Positions 33,333 to 44,501 of a stretch of 64,000 nucleotides of DNA are shown one piece after another (position 1 is the stretch's first letter; every line of letters begins with the position of its first letter). The stretch comes from Adiantum capillus-veneris (taxonomy: Eukaryota; Streptophyta; Polypodiopsida; Polypodiales; Pteridaceae): the NCBI GenBank assembly GCA_014529385.2, contig CM043969.1, forward strand, positions 20,734,946 to 20,798,945. The letters are read 5' to 3'. Made by a program: the position numbers and the translations under genes. The notes beneath the pieces are model-generated. The model searched no databases and had not been told where the DNA came from. It was given only the letters and a program-made list of their open reading frames with translations.

Positions 33333-34356
33333 TGTGACCTTTATCATCCAATTGTTCTATAGAGATCAATTTTTTGCAAAGAGAAGGAACATGCCTAACA
33401 TCTTTAAGCTTCTACTCATTTTCGTTAGCACTTTTGACACAAACTCTAACTTTGCCAAAAATTTCACAAGCTTCATCATCTCCCAAGTATACATACCCAA
33501 AACTATCTTTGGTGTTATCTTGAAAATGTTGCTTGTGTGGTTTTTGTTGGCGGGTCGCCACGATGGACGTCTGCAACATAACTTTTTTGTACTAACATAT
33601 TGTCAATATGCAAGGAAGCAACTCGCGATGGGGCACAGAGAGTTGATGAAAGTGTCAATCTCACCAAAGTGAACTCAGAGGGCTACTCATACTATGACAA
33701 AAGCAAATCAACCTCTTCCTAGTCAGAGAATCACTCTACATCCAATCTCAACGCTCTAGGTCATCACGCCTTTTCGGCATCCAAACGAATATGGAATGGA
33801 ACAAAACTCAAGGAGAGGTATTACAACACCTATGGACACAATTCTACCAAGTTTTGAAACCATCTGGGAAGGTACATAAATCACAATCCATCAAAAAAAA
33901 TGTGCAGAAAACTGAAATAGAACTATATGAAAAGGTACTCCTTAAGCATAGAAGCACTTATCCAAGGTCAAAACATTAAAAAACAACCATTTAAGACCTC
34001 AAATCAATGCATTTAGCTCACAAACAATGCATCATGAACCACAACAGAATTGAGAATGGTTACACTTAAATTGTAGAGCAAGAGATAAGAGACACAATGT
34101 GCTACTCGGAAATGAATTCTGATTACAAGTCTAGGAGAAAAGTGGATTACAAACCGTAGGAGCAAGAGGCTTCTCACAGTGAACGTTCAAAACTTTTCCA
34201 AGGTAATGATAATTCTTTTGTTTAAACTAAGGGTTTTGAATTTCCCACGGCCATTCGTCCACTTACAAGGGTGTAGACTCATAGAGGCTAAGAGGGCATG
34301 ACATAATATATTACAATTATGAGTCCTCATTAGCTAAATTATTAGCTAAATTACGA
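33328..34356 (-). pseudogene. Ty1/copia element A, protease/integrase linker and upstream (right piece)
   Basis: On the minus strand near 33550-33328: FGYVYLGDDEACEIFGKV, then a stop, KLKDVRHVPSLCKKLISIEQL and DDKGHN, the typical linker between the copia protease and the integrase zinc domain. The next residues are found at 15339, across the TR-GAG insertion. Further right (33560-34356) the sequence decays into short frames that probably hold gag and protease remains. No LTR is recognised. The piece ends at about 34356, where the second X copy starts. Confidence 0.75.
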
Positions 34357-35625
34357 GTTCCACCGCATGCCTCCTGGATGAAGTTTCTAGCAACAAATAA
34401 ACATAAATGTTAGAAAATAGTGTGAAGTAAGAATGCAGCATGCAAGTAAAGACCAAATCACCTTGTGGCTGTAACTCGTCGTTTGCGTGCTCCTCCGGAA
34501 TGTGCAAGAGTTTCAATGGATGAATACGGGCGTTTGCGTTCCCTTGCACCAAGGGGTGTTTCTTTCAAGTATGTGATGGTGTTGGTAAGCTTCTGGATGT
34601 GGGACTCCTTTTCTTGCATTTGTTGTTCAAGACTTTTAACTACCCTCTCCGAAGAGGCAAAACTCTCTTGTAATGCCGTCGTCTTGAGGTGAAGAGCTTG
34701 ACATTCGTGCATCCACATATGCAAAGAAGCACCTGCACCCATACACAGCCGCTTGCAATAGCCTAACAAGCCTGCTTCTCCCCTCCCAAGAAATTGAAGA
34801 AATGTGGAAAGGCTATTAAACGGTGGATGGAAGCGGCTTATAGGATCGTAAGGGTACAAATGGCCATCCACCCAAATGTCAACATTGGTCTCACAAGCGG
34901 TGCGACGTTCCTGTGATGACCTTTGATCACCTTCACTAGTGGTCTTCGGTGCAAATGCCGTGGGTAAGCGAATATGTATGCTTTTGGTGTGCGGAGTACG
35001 TGGTGGTGGAAGCAAACCATTTGTGATGTCTGTGAGCACCATGGAAGTTGTTGCGTGAGGAAGCAAATGATGAAAAGATAGAGGGGGAAGGGTAGAGAGG
35101 CCGAGCAGGATGGGAGGAGAGAAGGAGGGAGGGAGGGGAGGGAGAGATTGGGGAGGAGGAGGAAGGTAGGGGCAGAGAGGGAGAGAGGAGGGAGGAGGAT
35201 GAGAGAACAAAATGTTTATTACTTTTTGGGGGAAAAGATTTTTGAAAAAATGGACTTTCTAAGCTTGTGGGTTAAAAAATGGGTCAAAAAATGATTTTTG
35301 GATATGTATATATGTTGGGAAGGAGTTTTAAGTAAAAAACAAATAAAAATGAATTTTTTTTTTAAAAGTCAAATTTTGACTCTTTTTGACCCACGAAATT
35401 GCTGATGTGGACACACCCCTATGCTTCCTTCACTTTAAAAAAGGCTAGAGAGAGAAAGCAACCTTTTAGGTCCACATCCTACATTTGTCTAAAAAAAAGG
35501 CTAGAAAAGCCTACTCAGAACTACCTTCTTCAATGCCCTTACCCCCTAAACCCCACACAACATTAGCCTTAATCCCTAAAAATTAGGATTCCTTACAAGG
35601 CCCATGCAAGGTTCATATTTCTCCT
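34357..35625. repeat. X 5' segment, copy 2
   Basis: Repeats 11898-13216 in the same orientation. It begins at GTTCCACCGCATG and ends at TTCATATTTCTCCT, where gypsy B sequence starts. It lacks the long GA tract of copy 1. The rest of gene X is missing, so this is a 5' fragment left by truncation. Confidence 0.9.
34458..35029 (-). pseudogene. gene X exon 1, second copy
   Basis: The frame is open and nearly identical to exon 1 of gene X (KSIHIRLPTAFAPKT, LQFLGRGEAGLLGYCKRL, the coiled coil SLEQQMQEKESHIQKLT, basic end SGGARKRRVTATR). The splice donor is followed by a copy of intron 1. No downstream exons follow, so no full protein can be made. Confidence 0.8.
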
Positions 35626-37335
35626 AATGAATCTTCTCTCGAGATTTTAAAAATTCTAGAAGGTTGGAGTTCCAAGATGTTTTGAGTAGGTATGACAATT
35701 TGTTTATCTCGTTGAGGAGTTGATCATCACTGGGAATGTAGGGTTTTAATAAGATTACATGAAATACATCGTGGACTTTGAAGAGAGCTGGCAACTTCAA
35801 CTTGTAAGCTTGGGTTCCTATACATTTGGTCACTTTGTAAGGGCCACAATAACGTGGAATAAGCTTCTTGTACTTTCCAAGTGATAAGGTACTTCTCTTT
35901 GGATGAATTCCAAGAAAAACCTTGTCACCTTGTTTAAATCGTCTCTCGGATCTCTTACTATCTGCATACTACTTTTGACGATCTTGAGCTGCCTGAATAT
36001 CCTTCTGGATTTCTTTGTTTGATTTTCCATTTCTTTCATCATCTTCTTAGACGCTTCAACCCTTTTGATGGTAGGGTCAGAAAAGTTGAGTGGAGAGCCA
36101 CATTCTTGACCATACAAGGCACAAATGGGGTAATACCAATGCTTTAATGATGAGAAGCATTGTAAGAATACTCCACTAGAGGTAAGAATTAATGAATCCA
36201 TTAGTTAGGTTCTCTACTGCAATAAGCTCTAAGAATATCTTTGATGACTTGGCTAACTCATTCTATTTGACCATCTGATTGAGGATGGTATGCGATACTA
36301 AAGTTTAACTCTGTCCCAATTTCCTTGAAGAGTGAGGTCCAAAAGTTTGAAGTGAAATTCACATCTCGATCGCTTACAATCCATTTGGGCAATCCTTGCA
36401 ATCTGAAAATCTCTTTAACAAATAGTCGTGCAATATTAGAGGTGGTAAAGGTTGTTTTGATCGGTATGAGATGCGCAACCTTCGTGAGTAAGTCAACAAC
36501 TACCATAAGTGAATTATATCCTCCTTGTACCATAGGTAATCCAATGACAAAGTCCATACTTATACACTTCCACTTCATTTGGGGAATGTCCAATGGTTGA
36601 AGTTTACCGGGAAGTTTAACTCTCTTAGCTTTAATACTTTGGCATGTCAAGCATTGACGAACATAGCGTAGAACATTTTCCTTTTGCCCAGTCTAATAGA
36701 AACTTTTTTGTACGGCATTGAGAGTCTTTGCATATCCTGGGTGTCCTGAAGTAGGGCTATCATGGGCCTCAAATAAGATATCCTTCTTTAAGTTAGTGTC
36801 CTTTGGTACACATAACATATCTCTATGAAGGGGACAAGGTCCATCATGTGAGAAGTGTAACATTGAAGGTATATTCTTTGAATCCCCAGATCAAAAAAGG
36901 TTAAGCTACCTTTGATACTCTAGATCAGATGATGCAACTTCCTTAATCTTTTCAATGATTGGGTTGTTGGATATAGATATGAGGCTCAAAAAAGGTTTTC
37001 AACTGACTGAATCTGCAACTATGTTTTCTTTTCCAAGATGATAGATGATGTCAAAGTCAAATTCTTGCAAAAGTTCTATCCATTGCCTTTGTCGCATATT
37101 CCACTTTAACCTCTTATGGTTATAAGTCGAAACTTCCTTCCCAATAAGTAGTGTCTCCACTGCTTCAGAGCGTGAATGACTGCCAATAGTTTGAGGTCAT
37201 GGGTGGGATAGTTCTTTTCATAAGCTTACGTGAGGTGAAAGCTATTGGTCTTCCTTCTTGAACTAATACTCCTCCAATTTTCTATTCCACTAGCATCAGT
37301 AACAACTTCAAAGGCCTAGTTGAAATCTGGTAACT
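35626..37335 (-). pseudogene. Ty3/gypsy element B: RNase H end, integrase, GPY/F (left piece)
   Basis: Read leftward from 37335: PDFN, stop, AFEVVTDASG and LLAVIHALKQWRHYLLGRKF (RNase H). Then the zinc-finger remains LTCQSIKAKR and integrase core DFVIGLP, VSDRDVNF and YHPQSDGQIE (the D, D, E catalytic residues are visible at 36650-36258). Then a GPY/F part CGPYKVTKCIGTQAYKLKLP with VHDVFHVILLKPYIP, ending about 35626. Several stops make it dead. The 3' LTR is missing; sequence switches to the X copy at 35625. The other half is at 56323-58765. Confidence 0.88.
37331..37335. repeat. target-site duplication TAACT (left of element C)
   Basis: TAACT precedes the LTR of C and pairs with TAGCT at 56323-56327, one base different. 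Confidence 0.75.
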
Positions 37336-37621
37336 TGTTAGAAGCTGGACACACCCCACGGCATCTAACTACTCGGCGGACTATTATTTTTGTAATTATT
37401 CATTCATTGAGGAAAACCCAATTTTTCACCTTGTAAATATTGGGACTTATAGAAGTTTCCAGATTGTATCCCAGTTTTGATAGTTAGGAGTCACTCGAGT
37501 GTAGGCTGACACCTTATGCTTGCTTCCACGCGCCTGTGGGTCGAGCTTCGTCCTTAGCTGACATTACTTGTTAGGTGAGTTCTCGTTGTGCTGACGTCCG
37601 TCGCGGCGTATCCGTCCAACA
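37336..37621 (+). repeat. 5' LTR of C with a 646-bp internal deletion
   Basis: The repeat starts TGTTAGAAGCTGG and ends CCGTCCAACA. It aligns end to end with the 932-bp 3' LTR except for one gap of exactly 646 bp. The gap edges are both AGTTAG in the 3' LTR (55537-55542 and 56183-56188), and one AGTTAG remains here. The TATA box (55593-55600 in the 3' LTR) lies inside the lost part, so this LTR should not start transcription normally. Confidence 0.92.
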
Positions 37622-37622
37622 T

Positions 37623-37640
37623 TGGCGCCGCTGCCGGGGA
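37623..37640 (+). promoter_or_regulatory. primer-binding site of C
   Basis: TGGCGCCGCTGCCGGGGA lies one base after the LTR. It resembles the complement of the 3' end of plant tRNA-Asp (TGGCGCCGTTGCCGGGGA, from memory), with one difference. Confidence 0.8.
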
Positions 37641-39415
37641 CGAAAACCTTAGGTAGGTGACCGAGACTAATCCTTGAGGATTGGGATTTTTGGCTTGCCA
37701 AGAGTCTCGCTTTACATTTAGATAGTATCAAAGGGTGGAGGACTCTCTAGGTCTTAGAGGGAGTCTAGGAAGCGTGTGTCTGGCCTAGATCCTTCGACTT
37801 AGGTATAGGAGGTAGACTTAGGTAGTTTTAGGTAATAGTGGAGTTCTAGAGTAGGAGTTGGAGTGGTAGAAGCGGTGAGAGGAGAGCTTGAGAGTCCGGA
37901 GAGACCAAAAAGCAACCAAAAACACCATTATCACCATTTCTTCATGATAGGTAGGAGTAGAGTAAGTAGGACATCATGATTCAGATCTAAAGCATTTCAT
38001 GCATGTACACTTGCTTGGTAGAATCATTACAAGTTTGTAAAAGACGCAAAAAGATGCAAAAGTGTGGTTGAAAGCCTAATTGAAGTCCAAAAGTTACTGT
38101 GAGTGTTTCTGACAGGTCTTCAGAGCATCAGGAGCATTCCTGTCAGAAAAAACTTTAATTTTAAGCCAAGAGACATCCTACGCATAGGATGCCTACAGGC
38201 CAATCTGGGAGGAATTTTGGGATTTTGAGTAACCAGTGTGTTCAGAAGGTAGGGTTTACCCTTATTTCAACTGGAAAGTGGAAATTTAGACATCCTACCC
38301 AAATAGTGCCAAAACATTAACTTGAGACCAAAACCATAAGATGGCTGCATGAGTGTGTCTTGCATGATATATTGAGTGACTAAAAGGGGTTTCACCTCAT
38401 TTGGGTAAGAAAATTGGGTTCAAAGTGGACTTTAGCACTTTTGACTTTAAAAAGCAAAAACAGCTGAAGTTTGGGACTTTTGACATCCAAATCAAAATCT
38501 AAGCATACCACTGGGATACTGACATCAAGGGGAAGCTGAGGAACAAATCTGGGGTCAAACATGCAAAAAAGACATCCTACGCGTAGGATGTCTTTTGAGT
38601 GATTGGGGACTCCAAACTGAAATCTGAGTATACCAAGGTGATTAGCAACTCAAGGGGAGCTTAAGCCTTGAGTTTAAAGCCATTCTGATGAAAAAGACAT
38701 CCTACGCGTAGTATGTCTAATGCAAACAAATAAAGCCAGAATTTGACTTTGAGCATTGTAAGGTGTTATATGGCCTAAGACAAGCCTGCTAGTCAATTTT
38801 GGTCCAATTTGGAGTTGATTAGACTGATCAATACCATCAACAGGCCGTCCGAACAGATTTCTGACTCATTGACCATCTTATAGAAGTCCAAATCAAAAAG
38901 TAAAAGCAGCTGTAAGCTTAGCACAACAAAGGGAAACAACAGTGCAAAAATCCAAGCAAAAAACAGCAGGAGACATCCTACGCGTAGGATGTCAATTGTG
39001 GCATACTGCAGAGAAAATTTGACCTGGCCTAGACAGTGAGGTTCCATTTGGCTTAAGGGTTCCAGAACTTCTTTCAGAAGTGAATTTGGACCTTGGTTGC
39101 CCATTTGACAAAGCAAAGACTGAATTCAGACTTTTTCGCGTAAATTGGCCAACATCAGAAGGAAGAACTGTTTCTGATTAGCAACCTAATCCAGAACATC
39201 AGCAGTGTACAAAATACAGTAGTGGTTGAGATTAACTCTCCAGTTATACCAATCATGACTAAGATAATCTCTAGCAGACAAATGCTTTGATTCAATTGCC
39301 AAAATTAAAACTCTTGTGTACAGGTATATTCAGCAATAAGGCAAGAAGTTGTGCAGAAACTGACCCATTTCCAGGTGAGTGTTTGAATTTGTGCTAAATT
39401 GCATTGATAAGTTTG
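37641..39415 (+). other. non-coding leader of C
   Basis: No supported gene lies between the primer-binding site and ORF1. The leader contains four copies of the palindrome (38171-38993) in AT-rich sequence. It matches in style, but not base for base, the stretch at 49092-51892. Confidence 0.65.
38171..38993. repeat. palindrome array in the 5' leader of C (C/G version)
   Basis: The half-site GACATCCTACG is followed by its reverse complement. Copies: 38172-38193 (two substitutions), 38571-38592 (perfect; pairing extends to 38567-38596), 38696-38717 (one substitution) and 38972-38993 (perfect). Spacing is 399, 125 and 276 bp. It differs from the D version at one base of each half, and the two changes keep the symmetry. 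Confidence 0.93.
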
Positions 39416-40381
39416 ATGAATTTAAGATCAGGAAGATACATTGTTAGAGACCAGAAGGTGGCAGATGACCAAGGTAGCTTAGTGTCCACCGAAGAGAGTG
39501 TAACTCAGGCAAGGCTAGATCCGCTAGCACCGATTATTGAGGAAGGTAGTGATACTGACACTTCGTCAGACAAATCTTTCTTCATGATGGGTAGTCAACA
39601 GCCAGGAGGTTTCACCTATGATGGACCTATGCGAGGAGGAAGCACCTCACAAAATCCTTTGAATGATTCCAGGCTTACGGTGATCTTCTTAGAGGGAACA
39701 AACTCAAGAGGAGCCCTAGTCTATTCTGACTATCGAGGCTGCAAGTGCATTTGTATCGAAGAGAGGCCAGCACAAAGATTGGAGATAATCCGCGTGTATG
39801 ATGTTGGAGATAGATTCCGAGACGAAAAGGGGAACCACTATTTAATAGTTAGCAATCCTGAAGATTACAACAGATATGGAGATAACGTGGCTAAAGGAAA
39901 AATGGTTTCAGAAACTCAAGAGCCTCCACCAAACATTGATCGGCACGGAGCTATTTTTATGTACGATAAGAAAACAATCAGGATTCCAACTTATAACGAG
40001 AATGTGGGAATCTACAAACACGAGAGCGAGGGTATTGTCTCTTACTTTCGCAGCAAAGAACCATACGTAAACGAACTAAGCAAAGACAAGGTTCTTTACT
40101 TATTCTCTTATGAAACTGCTACGGGGAAGGGCATAGTTTTTGTTGATAGATACGGGCGAGAATACCAACGTATTCTCCCAGAGGAAGTAGAAAGAGAAAA
40201 AGGTCCAGGAGCATCAGCATATGCCCCTGAGGAAATGCCCAGAGCCGTCCACACCCCAAGCAAGTCAACAAATCCATTTTCAGATGAGTATGACACTACC
40301 TCACATTCCACCAGACCGCAAGCATTCAAGAACCAAGACCGACCAACAAACCAGCCATTATTGCAGGCATGGCTTCGGTAG
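39416..40381 (+). CDS. ORF1 of C, upstream of gag, with D-x-x-G-x-x-Y repeats
   Basis: The ATG at 39416 gives MNLRSGRYIVRD, a start typical of plant gypsy gag ORFs. The product is about 320 residues. It carries three units of the motif found in TR-GAG: ALVYSDYRGCKCICI, FRDEKGNHYLIV and VFVDRYGREYQRI. A Pro-rich linker follows (EEMPRAVHTPSKSTNPF). The frame is the same as gag and is separated from it by a single TAG at 40379-40381, so ORF1 and gag may once have been one ORF, or be joined by readthrough. Function unknown. An extra ORF ahead of gag is known in Ogre-type elements; whether this one is related I cannot say. Confidence 0.65.
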   Translation: MNLRSGRYIVRDQKVADDQGSLVSTEESVTQARLDPLAPIIEEGSDTDTSSDKSFFMMGSQQPGGFTYDGPMRGGSTSQNPLNDSRLTVIFLEGTNSRGALVYSDYRGCKCICIEERPAQRLEIIRVYDVGDRFRDEKGNHYLIVSNPEDYNRYGDNVAKGKMVSETQEPPPNIDRHGAIFMYDKKTIRIPTYNENVGIYKHESEGIVSYFRSKEPYVNELSKDKVLYLFSYETATGKGIVFVDRYGREYQRILPEEVEREKGPGASAYAPEEMPRAVHTPSKSTNPFSDEYDTTSHSTRPQAFKNQDRPTNQPLLQAWLR

Positions 40382-40390
40382 AGTGCAACA

Positions 40391-42283
40391 ATGGAACCAG
40401 ACCGAAACCAAGATGGTTATCCAGCCGCACGAGGGCTCAGGGATTTGCAAGAACCACCACACTATTCAAGGTATCAAGCAAAGAGTAAGACAAAGACACA
40501 AGAGTTGACCGAGCTTGGAGGACCACCCATCGAACGAGTTCGAAGAGAAGAACCACCTCTAGCGAGAACCGTTAGAAATTATGGCTTAGGAGCACCATTG
40601 GGAGAGGAACCAGCCTATTATGAGGAGGTGTATAGACTTGGACGGGGTGATCCAATGATGAGGTTTGTAGACCATTGCAGAATTAGACCTTCTCAAGTGA
40701 AAAAATGGGTAAACAAGAAATACACAGGAAACAGAGACCCAAGAGATCATGTAGCAGCCTTTGTGCGTGTAATTAGAGCCGAAGAGGTGTTAGATTTTCC
40801 TACCCAATTTGCAGGGTTTGGACTAACCCTAGAGGATGATGCTGCAACTTGGTTTGACTCTGTGGAGCGTAGAGACTTTGAGTCGATGAAGGAAGTGTTT
40901 GACGAGTTTATTGAGGAATTCTCTCAAAGGGGAATAGCTCATAATACCGTCTCACAAATCCATAAATTCAAACAAAAAGATGAAGAATCTGTACGGAAGG
41001 CAGCCCTAAGACTAAAAAGATATGTTAAGTTCTGTCCTGTTGAAGAACTGCCAACTCAGTCCAGACTTATGCTGATATTCATCCAAGGACTAAGGAATGC
41101 AGATCTCCAGAAAGACTTACATATGAAGAGGAGCACGACGTTGAATGAGTTGACCAAGGAGGCTCTGTACCTTGTGGACAATTGTGCGGTCTACAAAGAA
41201 GGGGAGTTCAAGGACCTTGATGACGATTCATCTTCACAGCAAAGTGGGAGCAAGTCTTCCAAGACAACACTGAAAGGAGAAATAGTGGTAAACCAGGAGC
41301 AGCTCGTAGATGAAGTGCTAAAAAAGATCAACTTGTACGCCAAACCCCAGGCTAAATAGCCCAAGTGGTGTGCTATTGAACAAAAATGGACAAACCATGG
41401 GACCGAGGAATGTTACTATAACAAGGGATATGTGAGGGAGAGGCCTTATGTTCCCCAAGCTTCTGTAGCTTCCCCTCAAGTTCCACCGATGCCTAGATAT
41501 CAAGATGGCAACTTACCAAGACCTGTAGGTGTAGAAAGACCACAACCGGTGTTGGGGCAACAACCACCCCTACCAGGTTTACGACCAGTTGGTATAAGAT
41601 ACACACCAACGGTAACTGAATCAGAAGAAAAGGCTTTGGTGCCTATGCATGCATATTATGAAGATCCCAATGGATATGCGGCAAACCCTGTCTATTATCC
41701 ACCGGAAGAACCCTCGACACCATAACCATGGAGCATGATAGGGAATCAGGGACCTCTAACTGCTGCACAGGCCGCAGGAGAAGGAAGATATAGCTTAGAT
41801 GAACGAACATTGTTGTTCATAGACAATGGAGGCATGGGCGGACAGAGACAGGCTTACCAGCAACGAGGGGCTCAAGGAGCACCTCAACAACCCAAGGGAC
41901 CCTGTTACAAGTGTGGCGGAGACCATTGGCTGAGAGATTGTCCTCATGATGAAGTCATTAGAGTCAATGCGTATTGCCTAGAATGTGGAATTACTCATTT
42001 GATTCCCGATTGCCCTAAAAATCCGAGCAAAGAAACAAAAACCACCTTGAACCTGTTGGAAACAGTACCTTCCGGTGGAGGATCGGAAAATGAAACAATC
42101 ATACCTATTCAGGCGGTAACACGAGCACAAGCCCAAAGAAGGACGAACGAACCCATAATAGAAAAACCAAAAACAAATGCCCAAGGTTCAGAAATGAAAA
42201 ATCAGAGAAGCACTTGGAAAGCGAGAAAGGCGCGTAGGAAATCCAGGAAAGAACTAGAGCAACAGCCCTATCCGATGAGTTGA
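40391..42283 (+). pseudogene. gag of C (capsid and zinc knuckles)
   Basis: From the ATG at 40391 the capsid-type Retrotrans_gag domain spans about residues 90-230 (GNRDPRDHVAAFVRVIRAEE, TWFDSVERRDFESMKEVFDE, RLMLIFIQGL). A TAG at 41357 is followed in frame by WCAIEQKWTNHGTEECYY, a knuckle with one Cys changed to Glu. A Pro-rich part and a TAA at 41723 follow, then CYKCGGDHWLRDC and CLECGITHLIPDC, two CCHC knuckles with a three-residue C-to-H gap. The frame ends TGA at 42281. The protein would package element RNA. Two in-frame stops make it inactive unless read through. Confidence 0.88.
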
Positions 42284-44355
42284 AACATACAAAGAGCAGA
42301 TTGGAGCGGTTAGAAGATCTAGCTAGCTTAAGCTCACACACCAGAGCAGCCATAGCACCCAAGGAAATAGAAGAGCCCAAAAGTGCAGGATCAGGAGGAT
42401 CTGTACTGGCAGACAAGGTAAATGAGGAGCTGGATGCACTTCTAAAAGCTTATAAAGCTCGACTTAAAAAGAACCAAACCCAGGAGCAAAGGTGGATGAC
42501 TTATCCATATGCAGAAATAGAAAAACAAAGGTTGGATATGTGTAAAAAGATGATCGAGACGGCTCAATCATTGATGGAAAACCCGTTGGGTAAACCAAAA
42601 AATTGTCATGACGCACCAGCTCCAACCCCTATCCAACCAACGTTAGAGAAACATGAAGAAACTAAGGAAAGAATCACTAATGATTATGAATCCAAAGGAG
42701 AGCCTATCATAGCGCCAAATACCACCGATGAGGCAAGTGACGGGGTCCATCCTAAAATATTGGCAGAAATGGGAAAGGATGGTAACGGTCTAGATGATCT
42801 GTGGAAGCAAATCAGGGAGTCCGACGAGGCTAATAGGATGAGTCACCACATGAATAGCACGAGAAAAGAAAAGAACGTGATCTTACCTCCTATTGAAGAA
42901 TTCGAGGCAAGATCACAAGTGAACTTTGAGATACATTCACAAGGGGGAGACCAAGGATCTATTAGTTCGGGGCACAGCCAACCAGACTCTTTGAGAACTT
43001 TACCCTCTTACTTGGGAGAATATGAAGCTAAGTCGGAAGTGAGAGCACTCCCATCTCAAAGACTTCCTTCTAACAAGCTGATGGATTCACAAGGATTGAT
43101 TGAGCTGTTATCCACCCCGGTGGCATGCACAATCACATTAGGAGAACTCCTAAGGTTAAGGCCAAACATGTGGACCACAGTAGGAAAATGCCTAGAAAAA
43201 TTTGGAGTGAAAGACCCCACCTTAAAGCTACAAGAAGGAATCAGGGAGTTGGACATACCTAACCTGAACACTAGACCTGTACCATTGAATAAGGTTGGAG
43301 AATATTGCGAGGGAGAAGACGGAAACACGATGCTACTGGTAGAATTCCAAGGAGTAGTTTCCAAATCTATTCTTGACAATGGAGCGGGAGTTGCTATCGC
43401 CACCAAGGAAATCTGGAAAAAATGGGGAAAACCAGCTTTGAGGGCTACCAGAATGAAGCTGCAGTTGGCAGATGGGTTCATGGAGAAGCCTCTCGGACTC
43501 TTAGAAAAAGTAATTGTCACTTCGTGCGGGATCGAGTATGAGCATACATTTGCAATAGTCGATTTCGACAAAAAGAACAATTATGAGATAATCTTGGGAC
43601 GACCATTCATGCGACAACTGAAGATGGTCCAAGATTGGGGTTATGAACACATATACCTCAGACATGGCGAGACGACAACTAAAATACACCTGAAAGACCA
43701 TAGTTACAAAGATGTGAACCAAACACCAGTGGAAGAGTTTGATTCGGCGACAATAGCAGGATCGGAACTACCAGCATGGTTAGGGCAACCAAAAGAGCTA
43801 TGGATGTGCGGAGCTTCACATTGTGGAAGCTTAAGAAAAGAGGAATGCGTTTTAGAAAGAGCAATTGAGGACAAAGAGTATATTATGGAACCTTTCCCTG
43901 AAGATGCCTTGGAACCTTTAGAATGGGAACACATACTTGCAACATTAGATGTCTGTACCATTACCGACAGTACAACAACAAAATTTTGCGATAAGGATGG
44001 CTACGACGTGCTACCCTATTACATGGTAAGCGTTATACCAGAGAAAGAGACGGTAGAACCTCCAGAACAAGAAGAGTTTTACAACTCCTCTGAACAATTG
44101 GAAGTAAATGATGACGCAGATAATGAGCGTTCAGACACCTCAAGTGAGCGTGGGAATGAAGCCGATAATATCAAGTTTTATGATTTTGCTAATCAACACC
44201 CTAGACGCCAAGAATGCTATAGGAGGAAAAGAGCAGGAAAGAAATCGAGAGAGAACCTGATGCCCAGGATAAAAGGTAAAACTCACTATTTGATGCTTGT
44301 AAAAGCAGAGGATTGTGTGAAAGATCAAATATCAGAGAAATTCTCAGAAAATTGA
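42280..44355 (+). CDS. protease-containing ORF of C
   Basis: Frame -1 relative to gag and overlapping its end; no ATG near the start, so it would need frameshifting or decay explains it. About 350 residues of polar sequence with a helical DKVNEELDALLKAYKARLKK part come first. The aspartic protease follows: SILDNGAGVAIATKEIW (catalytic Asp present, but D-N-G rather than D-[ST]-G) and NNYEIILGRPFMRQLKMVQD (flap/hydrophobic G-R-P ending). It cuts the polyprotein. A further ~200 acidic residues end at 44355. No stop inside. Confidence 0.82.
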   Translation: MKHTKSRLERLEDLASLSSHTRAAIAPKEIEEPKSAGSGGSVLADKVNEELDALLKAYKARLKKNQTQEQRWMTYPYAEIEKQRLDMCKKMIETAQSLMENPLGKPKNCHDAPAPTPIQPTLEKHEETKERITNDYESKGEPIIAPNTTDEASDGVHPKILAEMGKDGNGLDDLWKQIRESDEANRMSHHMNSTRKEKNVILPPIEEFEARSQVNFEIHSQGGDQGSISSGHSQPDSLRTLPSYLGEYEAKSEVRALPSQRLPSNKLMDSQGLIELLSTPVACTITLGELLRLRPNMWTTVGKCLEKFGVKDPTLKLQEGIRELDIPNLNTRPVPLNKVGEYCEGEDGNTMLLVEFQGVVSKSILDNGAGVAIATKEIWKKWGKPALRATRMKLQLADGFMEKPLGLLEKVIVTSCGIEYEHTFAIVDFDKKNNYEIILGRPFMRQLKMVQDWGYEHIYLRHGETTTKIHLKDHSYKDVNQTPVEEFDSATIAGSELPAWLGQPKELWMCGASHCGSLRKEECVLERAIEDKEYIMEPFPEDALEPLEWEHILATLDVCTITDSTTTKFCDKDGYDVLPYYMVSVIPEKETVEPPEQEEFYNSSEQLEVNDDADNERSDTSSERGNEADNIKFYDFANQHPRRQECYRRKRAGKKSRENLMPRIKGKTHYLMLVKAEDCVKDQISEKFSEN

Positions 44356-44501
44356 AAAGAACGAACGCAAGAAGAAATAAAGCAGGTAAGAAAAGTTAAA
44401 ACCGAAACAAAATCACAAAAATCTGAAAAAAAAAAACAACAAAAGACCAAGAGTGGACCAAACTGGAGCGTAAACAGAAATACCAAGAACTGAAAAGGTC
44501 T

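Noticed and set aside
42105-43864. Antisense frames opposite gag and protease of C
   Set aside because: They are shadows of the sense genes with no domain and no conservation evidence.
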